From contig CAZXSE010000017.1 of the NCBI GenBank assembly GCA_964643325.1, positions 1 to 19,283 on the forward strand: DNA of 19,283 bases. Direction: 5' to 3'. The notes beneath the pieces were generated by a model that saw only the letters and a list, made by a program, of their open reading frames with translations, was not told the DNA's origin and did no database searches. Positions 14,682 through 19,283 of this stretch are shown in pieces (position 1 is the stretch's first letter; every line of letters starts with the position of its first letter). The DNA is from Fredricksoniimonas sp964643325. GTDB taxonomy: Bacteria > Omnitrophota > Gorgyraeia > Zapsychrales > Fredricksoniimonadaceae. The translations under genes and the position numbers were made by a program.

Positions 14682-15334
14682 CCTATCCGCGCGTTATTGA
14701 AGATCTGATCACAAAATTGACACGGCTTCCGGGTGTGGGCCGCAAGAGCGCCGAGCGCATGGTGTTCTTTCTTTTAAATGCGCCTGAGGATGATTCCCGC
14801 ACATTCGCCGAGAGCATCCTGGCATTGCGCGCTAAATTAAGGTTCTGCCGCATTTGTAATAACTTTACCGAGGGCGAAGTATGCTCTGTGTGCGCGGATG
14901 ACACCCGCGATGGCAGCGTGATCTGCATTGTGGAAACACCTAAGGACGCCATTGCCATTGAGAAGACCGGAAGTTTTAGAGGGCAGTATTTTGTCCTCTT
15001 GGGGGCGATCGCACCTTCGGAAGGCCGCGGGCCCGATGATGTGGACCTGAGCAAGCTTTACCGCCGGTTGAAGGACGAGGGGCAGAATATCCGCGAGATC
15101 GTCATTGCGACCGATGCGGACATGGAGGGCGACCTGACGGCGCTGCATTTGATCAAGGTCCTTAAGCCCTATAATATCAGGATATCGCGCATCGGCATCG
15201 GTCTTCCGTCGGGCGGGTCGGTCGAGTTCGCGGACATTTCGACCTTGACCATGTCTATGAATGCCCGGCGTGAGGTGGCAGGTTCGCGCCCGGTCGTGAC
15301 CGAAACAACCACTGCTTCGATGGTTGACATTTAA
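14678..15334 (+). CDS. recR: Recombination mediator RecR
   Basis: RecR works with RecO/RecF to load RecA on gapped DNA. The 218 residues exceed the usual length of about 200. The helix-hairpin-helix is LTRLPGVGRKSAERM (14-28). The C4 zinc finger is complete (C57, C60, C69, C72). The Toprim domain begins IVETPKDAIAIEKTG (E86) with LLGAIAPSEGRGPDD (108-121), which is typical. The second Toprim motif reads ATDADMEGDLTA (144-155), whereas most RecR proteins have ATNPTVEGEATA; an acidic D-x-D is present here. The C-terminus GLPSGGSVEFADISTLTMSMNARRE is conserved, then a roughly 18-residue Thr/Val-rich tail extends past it. It starts by ATGA overlap with dnaX. A promoter for the downstream tRNA is embedded in its last codons. 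Confidence 0.95.
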   Translation: MTYPRVIEDLITKLTRLPGVGRKSAERMVFFLLNAPEDDSRTFAESILALRAKLRFCRICNNFTEGEVCSVCADDTRDGSVICIVETPKDAIAIEKTGSFRGQYFVLLGAIAPSEGRGPDDVDLSKLYRRLKDEGQNIREIVIATDADMEGDLTALHLIKVLKPYNIRISRIGIGLPSGGSVEFADISTLTMSMNARREVAGSRPVVTETTTASMVDI

Positions 15335-15351
15335 GATTATTTCGTTATAAT
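15324..15351 (+). promoter_or_regulatory. Sigma70-type promoter for tRNA-Asn
   Basis: TTGACA (15324-15329) and TATAAT (15346-15351) are perfect consensus hexamers with a 16-base spacer. The -35 box overlaps the last codons of recR and the spacer covers its stop. Transcription would start near 15358, giving a leader of about 53 bases before tRNA-Asn. That leader can form a small hairpin (CTTTGC 15374-15379 with GCAAAG 15387-15392). Confidence 0.85.
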
Positions 15352-15410
15352 CTAGCAACATTTCGAAGATGTCCTTTGCTTTTGTGGCAAAGTTGTTCTT
15401 TATAATTTAT

Positions 15411-15483
15411 TCCCCTGTAGCTCAGTTGGTAGAGCATGTGGCTGTTAACCACAGTGTCCGAGGTTCGAGCCCTCGCGGGGGAG
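15411..15483 (+). tRNA. tRNA-Asn (anticodon GTT)
   Basis: This is a complete 73-base cloverleaf. The acceptor stem TCCCCTG (15411-15417) pairs with CGGGGGA (15476-15482) and the discriminator is G15483. The D arm is GCTC/GAGC with AGTTGGTA in the loop. The anticodon stem TGTGG/CCACA encloses CTGTTAA, giving anticodon GTT for asparagine codons. The T arm is CGAGG-TTCGAGC-CCTCG. CCA is not encoded. With a consensus promoter upstream and a strong terminator immediately downstream, it forms a single-gene transcription unit. Confidence 0.97.
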
Positions 15484-15489
15484 TTATTT

Positions 15490-15528
15490 AAAAAAGCCAT
15501 CCTAAAAGGGTGGCTTTTTCTTTTTATG
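15490..15528 (+). terminator. Rho-independent terminator after tRNA-Asn
   Basis: AAAAAGCCATCC (from 15491) pairs with GGGTGGCTTTTT (15508-15519) around the loop TAAAA, with one G-T pair, and is followed by CTTTTT. The GC-rich core (GCCATCC/GGGTGGC) plus flanking A and T tracts make a strong terminator that could also work in the opposite direction. It starts only 7 bases after the tRNA 3' end. Confidence 0.88.
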
Positions 15529-15535
15529 CTATAAT
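15527..15535 (+). promoter_or_regulatory. Extended -10 promoter of the DUF1646 gene
   Basis: TGCTATAAT (15527-15535) is a perfect extended -10 (TGnTATAAT). No good -35 exists at the matching distance, which extended -10 promoters tolerate. Only 7 bases separate it from the ATG at 15543, so transcription would start at or next to the start codon. Confidence 0.65.
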
Positions 15536-15542
15536 CTTTTCC

Positions 15543-16571
15543 ATGTTCATCGGGCTTTACATCATCCTCCTGGCAGCGCTGAGCATCCCTTTCTTCGTCC
15601 GGAAAGTCGAAGAACAGATCGAGATCTTCCTTTTTGTCCTTGGTTGTCTTGCCGTCACGATCACATCCCAGTGGAGCATGCACCTCGTTGAGGAAGCCTT
15701 GCGCGAGCCGGTCAAGATCACGGTAGCCGTGTTCGCTGCCGGCGTTCTTTTCAGGTCCCTTCAAAAGGCCATCGCGCATCATGTGGGCGGGGCTGTCAAG
15801 GCTGTTGGCGTCCGTTGGTTCTCTTTTCTCATGATCATCACATTGGGCTTTCTTTCAAGCTGCATCACGGCGATCATCGCTGCGCTTGTCCTGGTCGAGA
15901 TCGTTACAGCCTTGACCTTGGACAGAAAGAGCGAGGTTGCGCTTGTTGTCCTGACCTGTTTTGCCATCGGGTTGGGCGCGGCGCTGACGCCTATCGGCGA
16001 ACCGCTTTCGACCATTGCGGTCGCCAAGCTTAAAGGCGAGCCTTACCATGCTGACTTCTTTTTTATTGCGAGGCATTTGGGTGTTTTTATATTGCCGGGC
16101 ATTCTTTTCTTTGCTTCATTGAGTTTTGTGTTTTTACCTGACAAGCAGGGAACAAGGCACGGGCTATCCGAGGACAGGCAAGAAAACTTTAAAGACATCC
16201 TTCTGAGGACCGGCAAGGTGTATTTGTTCGTGATGGCGCTCATATTCCTGGGGCAGGGATTCAAGCCGGTCATTGACGCGCACATCTCCGGTTTCCCGCA
16301 CCAGTGGCTTTACTGGATCAATGCCATTTCTGCGGTCCTTGACAATGCAACGCTCGTCGCCGCTGAAGTTGGGCCCGGCATGAGCATTATTCAGATCAAG
16401 TCAGCGCTCCTTGGTCTTTTGATCGCGGGAGGCATGATGATACCCGGGAATATACCGAATATCATTGCTGCCGGGAAGCTTAAGATCAGGAGTTCAGAGT
16501 GGGCCTTGGTCGGCCTGCCCCTTGGGCTTTCAGTTATGGGAGTATGCTTTTTTCTTTTGATGTTGATATGA
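15543..16571 (+). CDS. DUF1646 family membrane protein, putative ion transporter
   Basis: This polytopic inner-membrane protein of 342 residues has roughly nine to ten hydrophobic helices. Its pattern fits the DUF1646 family (Pfam PF07854), often annotated as putative cation transporters and distantly like the ion transporter superfamily. Two related halves can be seen: LTPIGEPLSTIAVAKLKGE (about 149-167) and ISAVLDNATLVAAEVGPGM with GNIPNIIAAGKLKI in the second half, where helix-breaking Asn/Pro/Gly motifs resemble the substrate-binding hairpins of NhaD/ArsB-type carriers. A charged loop (DKQGTRHGLSEDRQENFKD) separates the halves. The substrate is not known from sequence. The start at 15543 is chosen because any earlier in-frame start would lie inside the tRNA terminator. 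No Shine-Dalgarno is seen and the mRNA is probably leaderless. Confidence 0.75.
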   Translation: MFIGLYIILLAALSIPFFVRKVEEQIEIFLFVLGCLAVTITSQWSMHLVEEALREPVKITVAVFAAGVLFRSLQKAIAHHVGGAVKAVGVRWFSFLMIITLGFLSSCITAIIAALVLVEIVTALTLDRKSEVALVVLTCFAIGLGAALTPIGEPLSTIAVAKLKGEPYHADFFFIARHLGVFILPGILFFASLSFVFLPDKQGTRHGLSEDRQENFKDILLRTGKVYLFVMALIFLGQGFKPVIDAHISGFPHQWLYWINAISAVLDNATLVAAEVGPGMSIIQIKSALLGLLIAGGMMIPGNIPNIIAAGKLKIRSSEWALVGLPLGLSVMGVCFFLLMLI

Positions 16572-16607
16572 TCAACGGATGCGGGGTTGTAATAAGAAGG
16601 GGATGAT

Positions 16608-17168
16608 ATGAGCAGGATATTGGCGTGGTCTGGGGTCTTTTTTATATCTTTCATGCTGATAACTTCCGGCGCTGCGGCTGAAAATGAAACAAATATTGAT
16701 CATAAGGCAGAGCTCACTCAGGACAGAGCTGTTGTCCAGGACGAGAAGGAGGTGATCAAAGAGAATGCTTCCGTGGTTAAGGCCGATGAGAGGGTTTTAC
16801 GTGAGCAATTAAGGACAGCTCAACGTACGGGGAACCATGGACAGGCCAGGGTGTTAAGAGAGCAATTAAGGGTTATGCATCAGGCGAACGTCACGCAGAG
16901 AACGACAGATATGGAAGAGCTGAGGGCAGCGCGGCAAAAAATACAGGCCGACAGGCAGGCGGCCAGAAAACAGCGCTTGGACGAACGCAGGAAAGCGTTG
17001 GATACCAATAATGATGGCGTGGTGGACGAGGCCGAAAAACAGGCGTATCGCGATAAGAAGGCTGATCTCAATCAGGATGGAACGGTTGATGATGTCGAGA
17101 AACAGGCTGTGCAGCAGCGTGCTGTCCGTTCCCGGGGCAGAGGCGGCAGGGGGCATGGCGCAAGATAA
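16608..17168 (+). CDS. Secreted coiled-coil protein with two EF-hand loops and an RG-rich tail
   Basis: This 186-residue protein has a clear signal peptide (1-24, hydrophobic core then SGAAA, cleavage before E25). Residues 30-128 are highly charged and probably helical or coiled coil, rich in E, K, R and Q. Two canonical calcium-binding EF-hand loops follow: D132-T-N-N-D-G-V-V-D-E-A-E143 and D153-L-N-Q-D-G-T-V-D-D-V-E164, 21 residues apart. The C-terminus is Arg/Gly-rich (RSRGRGGRGHGAR). Within the coiled coil RVLREQLR occurs twice (62-69, 81-88) because of a 57-base DNA repeat. Function is unknown; calcium binding in the periplasm or outside the cell is inferred from the loops. AAGGGG lies just upstream of the ATG at 16608, 36 bases after the DUF1646 stop. 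Confidence 0.8.
   Translation: MSRILAWSGVFFISFMLITSGAAAENETNIDHKAELTQDRAVVQDEKEVIKENASVVKADERVLREQLRTAQRTGNHGQARVLREQLRVMHQANVTQRTTDMEELRAARQKIQADRQAARKQRLDERRKALDTNNDGVVDEAEKQAYRDKKADLNQDGTVDDVEKQAVQQRAVRSRGRGGRGHGAR
16791..16871 (+). repeat. Imperfect direct repeat, 57-base period, in the EF-hand gene
   Basis: The 24-base segments at 16791-16814 and 16848-16871 match at 21 of 24 positions and are offset by exactly 57 bases (19 codons). Both encode RVLREQLR. This looks like an in-frame duplication within the coiled-coil region. Confidence 0.7.
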
Positions 17169-17195
17169 CATTAGCGGCTGTGAAAAATATCTTAC

Positions 17196-17681
17196 ATGAA
17201 ATCTTTGCACGAGCTTCATCCTAAAAGGATCGACATTGTCATTCTGCTTATTCTTTCCGTTGGGCTTTTGATCGTCGGATTGATGCTTCCCATCATGACC
17301 GTGCGCAAGCTTTGGGCGAGCAATACATATTCCATTATTACCGGCGTCGGGAACCTGTGGCATGAGAAGCTGTATGTCCTGGCTTCGATCGTATTCTTTT
17401 TTTCTGTGATCTTTCCCATCGCAAAACTGATCTCTCTTTCCGTGATCTGGTTCATCAGGATGACCGATGAGCACCGGCAGAAACTTATTTATGCCATGGA
17501 GCTTTTTGGAAAATGGTCCATGTTGGATGTTTTTGTGGTCGCGATCATTATCGTATGGGTCAAACTTGGGGTCCTGGCATCCGCCAGAGCGGAGAACGGG
17601 ATCTACTTTTTCGGGGCATCTGTATTGCTGACCATGGTCGTTTCGTCGCTCCAGGGTTCTTTGATCAAACGTTTCAAATAA
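17196..17681 (+). CDS. Single-domain PqiA-family inner-membrane protein
   Basis: This 161-residue protein has four transmembrane helices (about 13-33, 59-87, 108-128, 136-154). The signature GKWSMLDVFVVAIIIVWVKLG (105-125) is diagnostic of the paraquat-inducible protein A family (PqiA/YebS/LetA). Those proteins have two such domains and usually pair with an MCE-domain partner (PqiB/YebT/LetB) in lipid transport across the envelope. Here only one domain is present, the cysteine pairs that begin each E. coli PqiA domain are missing, and no MCE gene is adjacent in the window. A role in envelope homeostasis is inferred from the family only. The start at ATG 17196 comes 27 bases after the EF-hand gene stop, with a weak ribosome-binding site (TGAAAA), so it is possibly co-transcribed with it. 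Confidence 0.85.
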   Translation: MKSLHELHPKRIDIVILLILSVGLLIVGLMLPIMTVRKLWASNTYSIITGVGNLWHEKLYVLASIVFFFSVIFPIAKLISLSVIWFIRMTDEHRQKLIYAMELFGKWSMLDVFVVAIIIVWVKLGVLASARAENGIYFFGASVLLTMVVSSLQGSLIKRFK

Positions 17682-17694
17682 GCGGTTGGAATAG

Positions 17695-17703
17695 TGCTAG
17701 AAT
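17695..17703 (+). promoter_or_regulatory. Candidate extended -10 promoter for the HndA/HndC-type genes
   Basis: TGCTAGAAT (17695-17703) fits an extended -10, with one mismatch in the hexamer. No convincing -35 is present. A start near 17710 would leave a leader of about 54 bases before the ATG at 17764, which is preceded by a GGGGGCGGA ribosome-binding site. It is placed 14 bases after the PqiA-family stop, where a new unit may begin. Confidence 0.45.
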
Positions 17704-17763
17704 ATGAAGATCATAAAAAGGCATTGCTCAGGTTCTTATTAACGCCATAACGATGGGGGCGGA

Positions 17764-18288
17764 ATGAAGACAAAGACGGTCGGGAAAGTGGATACGAAGG
17801 CGCTGGATAAGGTCATTGCGCAGTATCATGAAAAACCCGGCAATCTGCTGGGCATGCTGGAAGATATCCAAAAACTCGATAAAGGCAAACACCTTTCACC
17901 TGCGGTCATGGAGTATGTCAGCCACAAGACCGGCATACCGCTCTCCCGGATCTATTCTGTTGTCACGTTCTACGCGTTCTTCAGCCTCAAGCCCCGGGGC
18001 GAGCATTCCATCACGGTTTGCCGCGGCACGGCCTGCCACACGCGGCGCTCCAAAGAATTCCTGGAATATATCAAGAAGCTGTTAAAACTTGAAGACGACC
18101 ATTGTGAGTCGGAGAAGGTGTTTCTGACGACCAAGGATAACAAGTTCACGCTCATGACCGTGGCCTGTTTTGGGCAGTGCGCGTTAGCCCCTGTTGTTGA
18201 GATCGACGGTGTGATGTACAGCAATGTGACTGAGAACAAGCTCAAAACGCTTATCGGAAAAATAAGCCGGGAAGGAAAAAGCAAATGA
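17764..18288 (+). CDS. NuoE/HndA-like [2Fe-2S] subunit
   Basis: This 174-residue protein is the thioredoxin-like [2Fe-2S] subunit that partners an NADH-binding flavoprotein in complex I, NAD(P)-linked [FeFe]-hydrogenases (HndA/HydC) or NAD-dependent formate dehydrogenases. The N-terminal helical bundle includes LLGMLEDIQKLDKGKHLSPAV and GIPLSRIYSVVTFYAFFSLKPRG, both typical. The four cluster ligands are present as C86-x4-C91 (CRGTAC) and C135-x3-C139 (CFGQC), followed by ALAPVVEIDG. A stretch of about 7 extra residues, including C114, lies between the cysteine pairs. GGGGGCGGA precedes the ATG. The stop overlaps the flavoprotein start as ATGA. Hydrogenase or formate dehydrogenase use is favoured over complex I because of the partner's N-terminal domain. 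Confidence 0.92.
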   Translation: MKTKTVGKVDTKALDKVIAQYHEKPGNLLGMLEDIQKLDKGKHLSPAVMEYVSHKTGIPLSRIYSVVTFYAFFSLKPRGEHSITVCRGTACHTRRSKEFLEYIKKLLKLEDDHCESEKVFLTTKDNKFTLMTVACFGQCALAPVVEIDGVMYSNVTENKLKTLIGKISREGKSK

Positions 18289-19283
18289 CCCCGCTCCTGG
18301 AGAAGATGAAAAGTGACGGCATCAAGAAGCTGTTCCCGCCGAAAGCGCGCATCGCGGTCGGCCTAGGGACTTGCGGCATCGGCAACGGCGCTGATGTCGT
18401 GTATAAGGCTTTTGAAAAAGAGATCAAAAAGAAGAAGCTGAACATTTGCCTGAAGAAGACAGGGTGTTTTGGTTTTTGTTCCAAAGAGACCCTGGTCAAT
18501 GTGAACTTGCCGGGCAAGCCGATCCTTATCTTCGAGAAAGTCACGCCGGAAGATGTTAAGAAGATCCTTGCTTATGTGGCTACAGGAAAAGTTCCGGCAA
18601 CGGGCGTCCTGTGCAAGATCGAGGACTGGGATTTTCTCGCGGATACGCATGTCTTTGGAAAGGATTATCCGCAGGTCCCGTTATGGAACGAAGTGCCGTT
18701 CTTTAAATGGCAGAAAAAGATCGTCATGCGCAATACCGGCCTGATCGATCCCGAGGATATTGAAGAAGCGCTTGCGGTCGGCGGTTACAGCGCGCTGCAA
18801 AAAGCTTTGACACAGATGGACCCTGCCGGCGTGATCGACCAGGTCACAAAGTCCAAATTGCGCGGCCGCGGCGGCGCGGGATTCCCGACGGGGATCAAAT
18901 GGGGCATGATGGCGAAGGCGCCGGCGGGCGAAAAATATATCATCTGCAATGCGGATGAGGGCGACCCGGGCGCTTACATGAACCGCAATGTCATTGAGAG
19001 CGATCCGCACGCGCTGCTGGAAGGCATGATCATCGGCGCGTATGCCATGGGCGTGTCCCGCGGCGTTATCTATGTGCGCGCCGAATATCCCCTGGCCGTT
19101 GACAGGATCACGCTCGCGATAGCCCAGGCAAAGAAAGCCGGATTACTTGGCAATAACATCCTTGGATCGTCGTTTAGTTTTGATATCGATATCGTTGAAG
19201 GGGCGGGGGCTTTTGTCTGCGGCGAAGAGACGGCTCTCATCGCGTCCCTTGAGAGCGAGGCTGGCCGCCCGCGCCCGCGCCCG
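18285..19283 (+). CDS. HndC/HydB/NuoF-like NADH-binding flavoprotein (partial, runs off window)
   Basis: The first 333 residues of a longer protein are visible; no stop is reached. Residues 20-100 form a thioredoxin-like [2Fe-2S] domain with C30 (GTCGIGNGA), C55, and C61-x3-C65 (TGCFGFC). The usual first cysteine, a few residues before C30, seems absent, so C55 might serve or the cluster may be lost. The FMN and NADH domain follows: LRGRGGAGFPTGIKWG (192-207), CNADEGDPGAYMNR (221-234, usually GAFMDR), ESDPHALLEGM and EGAGAFVCGEETALIASLES (305-324), ending in GRPRPRP at the edge. Complex I NuoF lacks the N-terminal Fe-S domain, which points to HndC/HydB of [FeFe]-hydrogenase or a related formate dehydrogenase. 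It starts by ATGA overlap with the HndA-like gene. Confidence 0.92.
   Translation, partial: MTPLLEKMKSDGIKKLFPPKARIAVGLGTCGIGNGADVVYKAFEKEIKKKKLNICLKKTGCFGFCSKETLVNVNLPGKPILIFEKVTPEDVKKILAYVATGKVPATGVLCKIEDWDFLADTHVFGKDYPQVPLWNEVPFFKWQKKIVMRNTGLIDPEDIEEALAVGGYSALQKALTQMDPAGVIDQVTKSKLRGRGGAGFPTGIKWGMMAKAPAGEKYIICNADEGDPGAYMNRNVIESDPHALLEGMIIGAYAMGVSRGVIYVRAEYPLAVDRITLAIAQAKKAGLLGNNILGSSFSFDIDIVEGAGAFVCGEETALIASLESEAGRPRPRP

Noticed and set aside
15401..15406. A second TATAAT just before tRNA-Asn.
   Set aside because: Transcription from it would begin inside the tRNA, and no -35 box is at a workable distance. The consensus promoter at 15324-15351 explains expression better.
16562..16576. A palindrome GTTGAT-ATG-ATCAAC at the end of the DUF1646 gene.
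   Set aside because: It is only 6 bp with a 3-base centre, overlaps the stop codon and has no T tract, so neither a terminator nor an operator can be supported.
1..19283. Riboswitches, T-box leaders, CRISPR arrays, transposases, integrases or attachment sites.
   Set aside because: None was recognised. Gaps before hom, thrC, lysC, cimA and valS are too short for leaders, and no repeat array or mobile gene is visible.

Overview
The window is a dense bacterial chromosomal segment. Every supported gene lies on the + strand, and most neighbours overlap by 1-11 bases or sit within about 20 bases of each other. No stretch of 300 bases lacks a gene, and I see no insertion sequence, phage gene or CRISPR array. 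The content suggests an anaerobic or fermentative, amino-acid-prototrophic, Gram-negative-like bacterium: an HndA/HndC-type NADH-linked iron-sulfur pair, a citramalate route to isoleucine, a PilZ protein, a PqiA-type membrane domain and secreted proteins. GC is in the mid-fifties by eye. My best guess is an uncultured lineage such as Omnitrophota (PVC) or a deltaproteobacteria-like anaerobe. This rests on gene content and order, not on a phylogenetic marker, and is a low to moderate confidence inference.

Layout: (1) 1-436: the 3' end of a TPR-like gene and a probable terminator. (2) 475-548: tRNA-Pro(GGG). (3) 582-10560: a tightly packed block of PilZ protein, homoserine dehydrogenase, threonine synthase, a stand-alone CoaB domain, an ApgM-family protein (probable non-orthologous homoserine kinase), aspartokinase, citramalate synthase and valyl-tRNA synthetase. 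(4) 10581-15334: a small secreted protein, Tex, DnaX and RecR. (5) 15324-15528: a self-contained tRNA-Asn(GTT) unit with its own promoter and terminator. (6) 15543-17681: a DUF1646 membrane transporter, a secreted EF-hand protein with an RG-rich tail, and a single-domain PqiA protein. (7) 17764 to the window end: an HndA/NuoE-like [2Fe-2S] subunit and the first part of an HndC/NuoF-like flavoprotein, cut off by the window edge.

The central block reads as an aspartate-family and branched-chain amino-acid operon. LysC starts the pathway, Hom makes homoserine, the ApgM-family protein probably phosphorylates it, and ThrC makes threonine. CimA opens a threonine-independent route to isoleucine, and ValS charges tRNA with valine, another branched-chain product. 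Aspartate-semialdehyde dehydrogenase (asd) and a classical GHMP-type thrB are not in the window. The points I would look at first are the missing zinc module in DnaX, a strong internal start site inside lysC, the substituted Toprim motif of RecR, the apparently leaderless DUF1646 gene, and the two small secreted proteins.
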